Positions 17,000 to 24,337 of a stretch of DNA of 59,966 nucleotides are shown here, piece after piece (position 1 is the stretch's first letter; each line of letters begins with the position of its first letter). Origin of the DNA: a virus; the IMG/VR virus record IMGVR_UViG_3300020179_000034, positions 1 through 59,966 of that record. One strand, written 5' to 3'. The notes beneath the pieces were generated by a model, which did not search any database, had not been told where the DNA came from, and worked only from the letters and a program-made list of their open reading frames with translations. A program made the translations under genes and the position numbers.

Positions 17000-19799
17000 C
17001 CTTAAACTTTTCCAAGAATTCTTTAGTTACAGCAGGGTCAGCGCGGAAAGCGTAAGTCCAGATTGGTGAGGTCACGCCACCTTTCCACCCCGTTGAGAGA
17101 CGCATCTTCTTGGCATCTACGAGGGTTCCCTTCGCCTTCAACACCGTCTCCATCTCTTCTGTGCTGACGTTGCACTCCGTGACTAAATACTTTCTTAATT
17201 CAGTTTTGGAGATGTACTGCATGTTGGTATCAATTTCAATTCGTGCCACGATTGCGCCGTACGCATTTGCAATTTGCCTGCCTTCGTTAAACACGAGAAT
17301 ACCGTTCTGATACTTAAGCAAAAACTCTGTGATGAGAGCCTCGTAATCCACTTCGCCGTCTTTCATTGTTTTGTCCCTAACCATGATTGATTGCAGCAGT
17401 ACATAGTTGAATAGCCTATCCAAGTCATAGTTCACAATATCGGCCTCAATGGCTAACTCCAGCCCAGCGAACGTGGAACTGATAGCGTTCTCATAGAACC
17501 GATATGAAACGTCCGTGCCGAACCGCGACTGCCTGATCCGCTCGTGCCACTTCTCCAGCGTCTTGATAGTGGCTTCATCTCCAATACGCATCAGGTGCTT
17601 GATGTACTCAAACCCAGCCCACCCATAGTTGGTGTTAAATGGATCAAAAATTTCTTCACCCAGTTTGGAATTGTCTGCCATAGCCGCAGGCCGATTGATG
17701 CGGAACTCCATGTAACGAGCCATCTCACCAGTCGGGTTACGCTTGGCTGCAAAAATCTTATCCCGCATAGACTCGTTGGATGTCATCAAGCACAGTTGTG
17801 ACGCAGTCAACTCCTGCTCACGCTCAGCATTGACGCTTGACTGCAACCGAATCTTGCCCTTGCCTTGTGAAACAGAGTGAATTAAGTTTGAAAGTTCCTT
17901 CGGGTCTTTGTCCTTGACCTCGTCTAAGCATAGGATAATGTTCTTCAAGTTAAGGGCGCGTTGTACTAGTCCGTTGTCAGTTGCCTTGTAGACGCTGACG
18001 TTCTTGGGATTAGCGAACACGCTACTAGCCGCAAGCAGCGCACCAGTCTTACCGCCACCCGTGTTGCCCGTGTAGCAGAAGGTCATACCGCTTGTGGTGC
18101 AGAACCGCATCAACGGAGAACCGAACGCCATACCAAGGGCAAAGGCATGCATCTCAAATCCCGGCGCGTTTAGTTTGTTAGCACACTCCTGCCACTTCTC
18201 GTAGGAACCCTGCGGCTCAAGCATCTTGGCGATGCTCTTTACCATTGGGGACACCGGGGCATGCCGCTCTTTGCCTTCCCGAGTGATCTCTACGTTACCG
18301 ATAACGAACGCATCGTTTTCTAGCGTCCATCCCATCTGACCACGTATCTGTTCAGCAGCATCCTGCGACTGTAAGTAGTGCGCCCATTTAGTCATGTATT
18401 CCACCAGTTTAGGCCATTGTGCTTGCATAGGCGGGGAGACACCCGCCTTACCGAGCGTTCGTTTGAACTCGTCCAAAGACTGCATAGACTCGTGAGTCAG
18501 TTCAAACTCGCGAACTTCGTGAGGCAGTAATGCACGAATCGTAAATATCTCTCCATCAGAACGACTGTACATACGCTTGATAGGAAAGAAATCATTAGTT
18601 GATATCAGAGTTGGTTCTGGTTGATATCGTGATCCGTCTTCATCAACTTCGGCGGGGGGTAGGAAATAAATTCCTCCGGTTCGTCCACGTACATAGGGAC
18701 GGATCGCAGGTGGAAATACCGAAACTTCTTTGGAATCCTCCTCGACCCGAACTGCGTCCTCCTTGGGACTTTCCGTGGCTTCGACAAAGCGTCGTCCAAC
18801 GGCAAGAGGGTTTGTGATGCGACCTCGGAAGGCGCAGCCGTCGCACCCGCCGGGGTTGAGTTCGTTAAACTTGTCGCACGAAAAAGGTTTACCAAAAGAC
18901 TGATTAGCCTTGCGAATTGTTGCTTCATAGTTGTACTCAGGGTGGTCTTCAGACATCAAGTGGATGGATGCTTCCCAGTCGGTGCAGTGCCGTGCGATTG
19001 ACAGTCCTGCATACCAAAGCGGTTCTTCTAATTTGGAAGCGTTAGTTAGAATGTGTTTGATCTGAGCGCAGCCCTGATCGTTCAGACTTTTCTCTGCGAT
19101 GTCTTGGAACGTGGTCTCGTAGTTGTCGAGCCGCGCTATCTTCTTTGTATCTTCATCAAGCCCTTTCGGCAGTAAGTCAAGAATTGATCCACTAGTGCTA
19201 ACTTCGCCTAAGTAATTCTTAAACATGTCGAAGTCGTACTCTACGAACTCCGTGTCCAAGAACTTGGTCGGTACAGGTAGATCAGTCTTGTAGTTAAGTG
19301 TCTCGGGGCAGCGCAGGATACGCGCCGCATCTGCCGTTACGGCAGGATCAATCTTGAGATAGTCTAAGCACATCTGCTTGAACTTAGTGGCGTAAACCTT
19401 CCATTCGTCGGTCGGTACGTCACGATCAAAAATCCAATAAGCATGCACCCCGCCACCAGAATCCACACGGACAGGAGGAGGAAGTTCGTACTGCTTGACG
19501 AAATCATCCAACGCAGCAAGTGCTTCGTTTTTGCTGCGGTACTTCTTATCGTTGTCGCCAACGTCAAGATCAATAAAGAATGTCTTGCAGAACTGAGCGT
19601 AATCAGTCTTGCGGCTATGACCCTTGAAACTATTTAGTGCGACAAATACATTCTGGCCTCCATTAGCAAACTCGTTAATTACTACAACCAAGTCGTCGAG
19701 TGTTTCCACGAAGCGGTGAGTTGTTTTGTCATTCTTAATACCGGCAACACAGTAAACACCCTGCGACGGTAATGCTTTCTGGTAAAATTCTTTTTGCAT
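16971..19799 (-). CDS. Primase-helicase (AEP-like primase + DUF927-like ATPase), 942 aa
   Basis: N-terminal archaeo-eukaryotic-type primase features are visible: an FID77LD79 metal-binding motif, an SGGGVH119 nucleotide motif and a RILRCPETLNYK motif near 185-196. A cysteine cluster (CDKFNELNPGGCDGC) follows at about 305-320. The C-terminal half is a DUF927-type helicase/ATPase with Walker A GNTGGGKT at about 578-585 and a likely Walker B LCLDEV near 620. Known proteins of this layout prime and unwind DNA at the phage fork. A strong terminator at 19814-19842 lies just upstream, so expression depends on readthrough or an unseen promoter. The assignment is solid; the exact boundary of the primase fold is estimated. 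Confidence 0.9.
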   Translation of the reverse strand: MQKEFYQKALPSQGVYCVAGIKNDKTTHRFVETLDDLVVVINEFANGGQNVFVALNSFKGHSRKTDYAQFCKTFFIDLDVGDNDKKYRSKNEALAALDDFVKQYELPPPVRVDSGGGVHAYWIFDRDVPTDEWKVYATKFKQMCLDYLKIDPAVTADAARILRCPETLNYKTDLPVPTKFLDTEFVEYDFDMFKNYLGEVSTSGSILDLLPKGLDEDTKKIARLDNYETTFQDIAEKSLNDQGCAQIKHILTNASKLEEPLWYAGLSIARHCTDWEASIHLMSEDHPEYNYEATIRKANQSFGKPFSCDKFNELNPGGCDGCAFRGRITNPLAVGRRFVEATESPKEDAVRVEEDSKEVSVFPPAIRPYVRGRTGGIYFLPPAEVDEDGSRYQPEPTLISTNDFFPIKRMYSRSDGEIFTIRALLPHEVREFELTHESMQSLDEFKRTLGKAGVSPPMQAQWPKLVEYMTKWAHYLQSQDAAEQIRGQMGWTLENDAFVIGNVEITREGKERHAPVSPMVKSIAKMLEPQGSYEKWQECANKLNAPGFEMHAFALGMAFGSPLMRFCTTSGMTFCYTGNTGGGKTGALLAASSVFANPKNVSVYKATDNGLVQRALNLKNIILCLDEVKDKDPKELSNLIHSVSQGKGKIRLQSSVNAEREQELTASQLCLMTSNESMRDKIFAAKRNPTGEMARYMEFRINRPAAMADNSKLGEEIFDPFNTNYGWAGFEYIKHLMRIGDEATIKTLEKWHERIRQSRFGTDVSYRFYENAISSTFAGLELAIEADIVNYDLDRLFNYVLLQSIMVRDKTMKDGEVDYEALITEFLLKYQNGILVFNEGRQIANAYGAIVARIEIDTNMQYISKTELRKYLVTECNVSTEEMETVLKAKGTLVDAKKMRLSTGWKGGVTSPIWTYAFRADPAVTKEFLEKFKDDGNKASGT

Positions 19800-19813
19800 A
19801 CACTGCCACAGAT

Positions 19814-19842
19814 AAAAAAGGCGGGGTCAGAAGTCCCCCGCC
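19814..19842 (-). terminator. Rho-independent terminator upstream of primase
   Basis: On the minus strand a 7-bp stem (GGCGGGG / CCCCGCC, 19820-19826 with 19836-19842) with a 9-base loop is followed at once by TTTTTT. It lies after the HTH regulator gene and before the primase start, so it should lower primase expression relative to the upstream operon. Confidence 0.9.
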
Positions 19843-19866
19843 AAAGAGGTGTAAAACGAAACTAAA

Positions 19867-20178
19867 TCAAAGATTTCCTCCCAACATTTGAGAGACGTAT
19901 ATCTTCGCGTCGAGAGAGTTACGAGCGGGAAGTACACCCTGCTTCATATCTTCCTCAATGAGGTAGATGAAGGCTTCAATGCGGGTGCGCTTCTCCTCTC
20001 TTATACCCTGTCCCCTGAACCACGCATAGACCGTAGTTCGTGAGGTCTCTAACGCTTTAGCCACGTAAGCCGCAGGGAGGTTAGCCTCGACACATACTCT
20101 GCCAAGTTTCACCCCCAAGCGGTTGGGGTCTCCGTCTTTTAGCGCGACCAAGAACTTGTCGCCATATGAGCGAGGCAT
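19867..20178 (-). CDS. Helix-turn-helix regulator, 103 aa
   Basis: The start is ATG 20178 with an AAGGAG site. Residues about 33-58 form a helix-turn-helix (AAYVAKALETSRTTVYAWFRG) of the kind found in phage transcription regulators; the rest is helical. It is the only stand-alone DNA-binding regulator visible. It sits immediately before a terminator at the end of the ssDNA-binding/helicase segment. It is a candidate, but only a candidate, for the protein that reads the 15-bp palindromes at 32-41 kb. Confidence 0.82.
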   Translation of the reverse strand: MPRSYGDKFLVALKDGDPNRLGVKLGRVCVEANLPAAYVAKALETSRTTVYAWFRGQGIREEKRTRIEAFIYLIEEDMKQGVLPARNSLDAKIYVSQMLGGNL

Positions 20179-20187
20179 GGTAACTCC

Positions 20188-21042
20188 TTACTTCTTCGCC
20201 CACTTCTTGACAACGTCGGCAACGTCTCCGTTCGGAGCAGCCTCGGCTTTCTTAGTCGGCTCACGCAACTTCGGTTCCTGCAGTGCAGCAGGGCCAGTGA
20301 CGATGGGGCCAGAAGTCTCACCTTCATCTGCCTGATACACAGTCAACTTAACGGCGGCTTCTGCTGCTGCCGAGTTACGCTGACGGGTAATAACTTCAAT
20401 ATCTGATTCGTTCACTGCTGCAGCGGGCGAGAACAGTACCTTCGGTACAGGCGACTTAGTGTCAAACTGCATCTTAGTTACAACACGCCCCGCACTAATG
20501 TCGTTGCTAGCCAACATCTGAATGTACGGACGGAACGGATACTTGCCGCCTTCTTCCTTACCAAAGCATGACGTTGCGGGAAGCACCAACTGCATCACAT
20601 CACCGCCGGGGTTATTCGGCAGCACTACCGCAGTTCGCCAAGACAGGCGGCATGCCGCGCCGCTACCGCCCTGACCTGATCCTTTGACCGACCACTGGCA
20701 CTGATCGCAAGAGTTGGCTTGAGGATTCTTTACCTCAACGTCGGGCGTCTTGGAATCGGTTGACCAACAGACGGGCGCAATCTTCTCGCCTTCCTTGTAT
20801 GCACCAGAGTAGTAGGTGCGGCTAGCGGTATGTGCCATCTTCACAAAGATGACGTTCATGTGCCGATCTTCAATGGACGCGACTTCCTTGCCACCCGCCA
20901 TCTTGCGGAACACGCCGCCCTTGATGCTGATGCGCTTGACCCCGCCAGTGCCGCCACCGGCTACGGCACGAGTGTCATCGTCGAGTCCAGTCTGCACCGT
21001 GGCAATCTGGTTCTTCAAACTGACTATGATGTCGTTACTCAT
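20188..21042 (-). CDS. Putative ssDNA-binding-like replication protein, 284 aa
   Basis: The start is ATG 21042 after GAGG. Residues 30-190 are beta-rich, with a possible metal-binding cluster at about 112-132 (CDQC...ACRLSW) and one further Cys near 158 (ATSCFGK). The C-terminal 80 residues are Ala/Glu/Lys-rich and flexible, ending VVKKWAKK. Its place in the replication operon, next to helicase and nuclease genes, and the one-fold-plus-flexible-tail layout suggest a single-strand DNA-binding protein. The tail lacks the acidic tip usual for SSB. I do not recognise the family with certainty. Confidence 0.65.
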   Translation of the reverse strand: MSNDIIVSLKNQIATVQTGLDDDTRAVAGGGTGGVKRISIKGGVFRKMAGGKEVASIEDRHMNVIFVKMAHTASRTYYSGAYKEGEKIAPVCWSTDSKTPDVEVKNPQANSCDQCQWSVKGSGQGGSGAACRLSWRTAVVLPNNPGGDVMQLVLPATSCFGKEEGGKYPFRPYIQMLASNDISAGRVVTKMQFDTKSPVPKVLFSPAAAVNESDIEVITRQRNSAAAEAAVKLTVYQADEGETSGPIVTGPAALQEPKLREPTKKAEAAPNGDVADVVKKWAKK

Positions 21043-21048
21043 AAATCC

Positions 21049-21450
21049 TCACTTACTGTTTTTGCGTACTGTTACACCGAACTCTCGCATCACGTTGATG
21101 CCGGGAGGTAGCCCGTTATCTTCATGATCGTTGAGAAACTCTCTAAAGTTGCTCTGATGTATACGCCGCTCAAGCAAGTGCGGAGCATCGTTATCAAGAA
21201 CAAACTTGTAAAAGTTATCCCAGTCTTGGCAGAAGAAACGCTCATTTAGCTTCCGCATAACCGTGCCGTGACCAGTCTTAATACTGTCAGCGTTCACCGA
21301 GTTGCAGATGTCAAGTAGCGCGGCTTCGATCTGTGTCGATTCGTCTTTGAGTGCTTTATCAGCAGCCTCAAACTCACGTAGTAATCTTTCGCGTTGATCG
21401 CGTATAGCAATAAACGCTTCAACTAACTGTTCTGTATTCACTGTATTCAC
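21049..21450 (-). CDS. Conserved phage protein with N-terminal coiled coil, 133 aa
   Basis: The start is GTG 21450, overlapping the helicase stop (GTGA), with AGGAGG four bases upstream; GTGAATACA is repeated twice at the start. Residues 5-50 form a charged coiled coil, followed by a compact domain with conserved-looking RFFCQDWDNFYKFVLDNDAP and LLERRIHQSNFREFL motifs. This layout recalls Gam-like or Gp157-like nuclease inhibitors, but that is a shape comparison. It is widespread in tailed phages by memory. Translational coupling to the helicase suggests a role in DNA metabolism. Confidence 0.75.
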   Translation of the reverse strand: MNTVNTEQLVEAFIAIRDQRERLLREFEAADKALKDESTQIEAALLDICNSVNADSIKTGHGTVMRKLNERFFCQDWDNFYKFVLDNDAPHLLERRIHQSNFREFLNDHEDNGLPPGINVMREFGVTVRKNSK

Positions 21451-23039
21451 TGTGCCTCCTCACTAATTACGTTACTATATAAGTCAACTATTTTTTGATG
21501 ACTGTCTACTTTGCCTTGCAGCATGGCATACATCTTCCTCTCAACATCCGAGCCTTGCAGGTGAACAACAGTCATCTTGTTCTTCTGCCCGACTCGTTCA
21601 ATACGTCCGATGCACTGCAGATAAGTCTCTACGCTCATCACTGGCGACCAAAACACAACGGTGTCAGCAGCAGTTAGCGTGATGCCATGCGCTGCAGATT
21701 GCGGCTGAATCACAAGCACTCGCGGATCAGTCAAAGATTGAAATTGTTTGATTATCTCTGCGCGTTCTTGTGCTGCAACCGAACCTTGTATGATTTCGCT
21801 TGTAATGCCTTCGCTAGTTAAAAACTTCGTGACTACATCAATAGTATGAATGTACGGAACAAATACTACAACTTTGTTTGACGTTTCATCAAGCACATCT
21901 TTCAGTTCGCGAAGTCGCGGAGATATGTCAAACTCAATGACTTGCTGCTTGTCGGTATATACCGCACCGCCACTAATCTGTAGAAGTTTATTTAGCGATG
22001 CTGCTGCATTGACGGCAGAGATTTGTTCTCCTGCTGCTTCAATCAGCATCTGCTGCTTTAACGTTTTGTAATACTTCGCTACTTGAGAAGTTAGCGGTAC
22101 ATCACGTGTCTGATAAGTAAGTTCTGGTAGATCAAGACATTCTTTCTTGGAATAGCGCACCGCAGGCTGTAATGCTCGGTGTACCTCTTCTTTGTGCGTC
22201 GGTTTAGGCAACCACTTAAAGCGGCTTATTTGTTGCATAACTTTATCTCGCCACGCAGTAGTGAACTTTGGCACGCGTTGAGGCGAAACCAATCTTGCAA
22301 GGCCAAATGCATCAACAGGCGATTGTGACGCAGGTGTGCCAGTCATCATCCACAGCCACGTGTCAGGTGTAAGTAACTTGGCTAGTGTCTTCCATCGCTT
22401 AGTCGATGCCGTTTTGTATGCGTTAGCCTCGTCAACAATGATCAGATCAAACTTGGCGGCGACTAGGGCATCAAACACCACGTGTGTGCCATCGTAGTTG
22501 ATTATCGTGAAGTCGTACTCGCTCTCGATAATCTTCTTTCTTTTCTCGCTCGTGCCGTAAGCCACGGCGCATGTGCGGTACATAGCGGTCTTGAAAATAT
22601 CTGCTTGCCACGCTGAATACATGATGGAGAGCGGGCAGACCACCAAAACTTTCTTGATGACCCCTAAGTTCATTAAATAGTCAGCGGCCCAAATGGCAGC
22701 GGAGGTCTTGCCCGTGCCTGCCTCATTGAAACAGAACGCACGTTGTCTTACGGACAAGAACGAAGCCGTGTCCCGCTGATGTTCAAACGGTTTGTACACA
22801 CCGGGCCAGTTGTAATCTCGCAGTATGGGTGAAGGAAGTTTTGGAAGAGTAATGTTTGGCTGCGCCTGATCAATGATGGCGCTTGCTACAGATACTTCCT
22901 TGTGATTCCAAAACAAAACTATTTCTTTACTGTTGCCTTGTGACTTTGTGATTTCACACTTCTCTACGTGACTGTAGATATCGTCAGCAAGGTTGTAAGG
23001 AATACTGAACTGTAACGCTTGGTTTTCAACTATGTTCAT
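21447..23039 (-). CDS. SNF2-type DEAD-like helicase, 530 aa
   Basis: A superfamily 2 helicase/translocase. The Q-like region FEHQRDTASFL precedes Walker A NEAGTGKT (105-112) and Walker B DEAN (203-206). Motif III is MTGTPAS (about 232-238). The C-terminal RecA-like domain ends in a motif VI-type segment, QCIGRIERVGQKNK. The N-terminal 80 residues are a small leader domain. Proteins like this remodel DNA during phage replication or recombination. Start ATG 23039 lies 15 bases after a stem-loop with a T-run. The order nuclease, HNH-like, helicase, SSB-like forms a replication/recombination block. Confidence 0.9.
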   Translation of the reverse strand: MNIVENQALQFSIPYNLADDIYSHVEKCEITKSQGNSKEIVLFWNHKEVSVASAIIDQAQPNITLPKLPSPILRDYNWPGVYKPFEHQRDTASFLSVRQRAFCFNEAGTGKTSAAIWAADYLMNLGVIKKVLVVCPLSIMYSAWQADIFKTAMYRTCAVAYGTSEKRKKIIESEYDFTIINYDGTHVVFDALVAAKFDLIIVDEANAYKTASTKRWKTLAKLLTPDTWLWMMTGTPASQSPVDAFGLARLVSPQRVPKFTTAWRDKVMQQISRFKWLPKPTHKEEVHRALQPAVRYSKKECLDLPELTYQTRDVPLTSQVAKYYKTLKQQMLIEAAGEQISAVNAAASLNKLLQISGGAVYTDKQQVIEFDISPRLRELKDVLDETSNKVVVFVPYIHTIDVVTKFLTSEGITSEIIQGSVAAQERAEIIKQFQSLTDPRVLVIQPQSAAHGITLTAADTVVFWSPVMSVETYLQCIGRIERVGQKNKMTVVHLQGSDVERKMYAMLQGKVDSHQKIVDLYSNVISEEAQ

Positions 23040-23054
23040 ACTGCACCTATTTGT

Positions 23055-23080
23055 AAAAGCCCGTCTCGTGGGCCAGACGG
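23055..23080 (-). terminator. Probable terminator/attenuator before the helicase gene
   Basis: On the minus strand, CCGTCT (23075-23080) and AGACGG (23061-23066) form a stem with an 8-base loop, followed by GCTTTTAC. The T-run is short, so it may act as a partial terminator between the HNH-like gene and the helicase. Confidence 0.6.
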
Positions 23081-23203
23081 TTAACGCTCAAGGTGGAGGC
23101 TGTGTTTATGGATAAAACACGCTTTGTACTTGCCGTTAACTGACGCGGTTCGCGGTGTCATAGCCGCAGGGGGAGGGTGAATGTAAAACCCCATCCAACG
23201 CAC
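23081..23203 (-). CDS. Possible 40-aa ORF in the helicase leader
   Basis: In the 180-base gap between the HNH-like gene and the helicase, an open frame runs from GTG 23203 (AAGG five bases upstream) to TAA 23081, directly abutting the stem-loop at 23055-23080. The product is basic with many His/Pro and no recognised motif. An inverted repeat GTGTTT...AAACAC lies inside it, so the region may instead be a structured leader. Low confidence as a gene. Confidence 0.25.
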   Translation of the reverse strand: MRWMGFYIHPPPAAMTPRTASVNGKYKACFIHKHSLHLER

Positions 23204-23220
23204 TCGCGCCTTACGCTGAA

Positions 23221-23475
23221 TTACTTCATAGCCCCGCTCGACTTGCGACGGAACGAACGATTTTTAGATGGTGCTTCCAGACGAGTGCCGTCACGGTTGT
23301 TGCCACCTTTTGATAACGCCTTTATGTGTGCCACATCTTTACCTTTGCGGTCAACACCTTTTTTATCATACGACCGTCGCGCACGTTGTCGCTCCATACG
23401 GTCATCATGTTCGTCACGCGCCATTTGTTTTTTGTACTCGTGCTTGTAAGGTCGCGTCTTGTTCACATACGGCAT
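23221..23475 (-). CDS. Small basic HNH-like protein, 84 aa
   Basis: A very basic protein. Residues 1-40 are Arg/Lys-rich (probable DNA-binding arm). Residues about 44-76 carry an HNH-like pattern: KDVAHIKALSKGG, N, then RLEAPSKNRSF, comparable to the DxxHxxPxxxGG...N...N of HNH nucleases, though the first catalytic residues are shortened. It sits between the PD-(D/E)XK nuclease and the helicase in the replication block. It may be a degenerate HNH endonuclease or just a DNA-binding protein. The gene is real; the activity is uncertain. Confidence 0.7.
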   Translation of the reverse strand: MPYVNKTRPYKHEYKKQMARDEHDDRMERQRARRSYDKKGVDRKGKDVAHIKALSKGGNNRDGTRLEAPSKNRSFRRKSSGAMK

Positions 23476-23477
23476 AA

Positions 23478-24131
23478 CTACCTCACCTTGTAAAACTTAC
23501 ATTTCTCTACCGGACACCAACCGCACAAGCCAGTTGGTTTTTCGGGCCACATATTGTTTTCGTACGATAACTCTAATCTATTCAGGTCAAACTCAAACTC
23601 CTTCCAGAGTTTGTTTATATCAGACCGCAAATATTTCTCCGGCACAAACGAGTTCCTAGTTATAAACAGTAGCGCTGCCTTTATGTTAATCACTTCGGGA
23701 AAGTGACAGTAGGTCATCAACGCCATCAACTTCAATTGTTTCGGGTCTGGATACTTGTCACTACCAGTCTTGTAGTCGATGATGTATGCGTCTTCACCAT
23801 CTATTATCAGCAAGTCAACAATCCCACGAACCCAACGGCTATCATCGTTAAATTCACACGGCGTCTTGTCCAGTCGCAGTCCCATCTGATACTCGGGATA
23901 TTTATTTCCCGATATTTTCAAGAGTTCATCAAGCACGGGCTTGTAGTGTACGTAGTGCTTGGCAAGCGGCTTACCTTCACGTACGTAATCTTCAATAGCC
24001 TTGTGAACCTCTGTCCCATATAGCATCTGCTCCGTGACCTTCTTGACCACGGACTTGGCAACTTTGACCTCATAATACTGCCGAGGGCAGTTCACAAAAT
24101 CTTTTAGGCTGCTGTACGACCATTGAATCAT
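23478..24131 (-). CDS. PD-(D/E)XK nuclease, Cas4/RecB-like, 217 aa
   Basis: The nuclease core is clear: H43 in YGTEVHKAIEDY, D106 in GIVDLLII, and D119-x-K121 in IIDYKTG, followed by a conserved Q in PKQLKLMAL. A cysteine at residue 15 (NCPRQYY) and three near the C-terminus (LCGWCPVEKC) match the four-cysteine iron-sulfur arrangement of Cas4 and AddB-type nucleases. Predicted single-strand exonuclease in phage recombination or host DNA breakdown. It overlaps the upstream 69-residue gene by four bases. No cas genes or CRISPR array are present, so a role in replication is more likely. Confidence 0.9.
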   Translation of the reverse strand: MIQWSYSSLKDFVNCPRQYYEVKVAKSVVKKVTEQMLYGTEVHKAIEDYVREGKPLAKHYVHYKPVLDELLKISGNKYPEYQMGLRLDKTPCEFNDDSRWVRGIVDLLIIDGEDAYIIDYKTGSDKYPDPKQLKLMALMTYCHFPEVINIKAALLFITRNSFVPEKYLRSDINKLWKEFEFDLNRLELSYENNMWPEKPTGLCGWCPVEKCKFYKVR

Positions 24132-24337
24132 TCGTTGTCACCCTTAACGTGGACGCCCATATCAGCAAGTTGTTTGCGCTGCTTAACTATGGTCTTCCAG
24201 TAACTATTGTTCAGTTCTTTCAAAGTCTTCATGTAGATTTCTTCCGACCGTATGTACTCCTTCAGCAGAGTAACTTCTGCCTCAAGTTGTTTTATACGAT
24301 CAGCACTCTCCATAAGACTGTCCGTGTTTAGTTTCAC
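24128..24337 (-). CDS. Small coiled-coil protein, 69 aa
   Basis: The gene starts at GTG 24337 inside the 3' end of the polymerase gene (38-base overlap, different frame) and overlaps the nuclease start by four bases. Residues 12-60 are a leucine/glutamate-rich coiled coil (ADRIKQLEAEVTLLKEYI). The ribosome site is weak, and an internal ATG at residue 9 is an alternative start. Unknown role; the overlaps on both sides support translation as part of the operon. Confidence 0.6.
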   Translation of the reverse strand: MKLNTDSLMESADRIKQLEAEVTLLKEYIRSEEIYMKTLKELNNSYWKTIVKQRKQLADMGVHVKGDNE

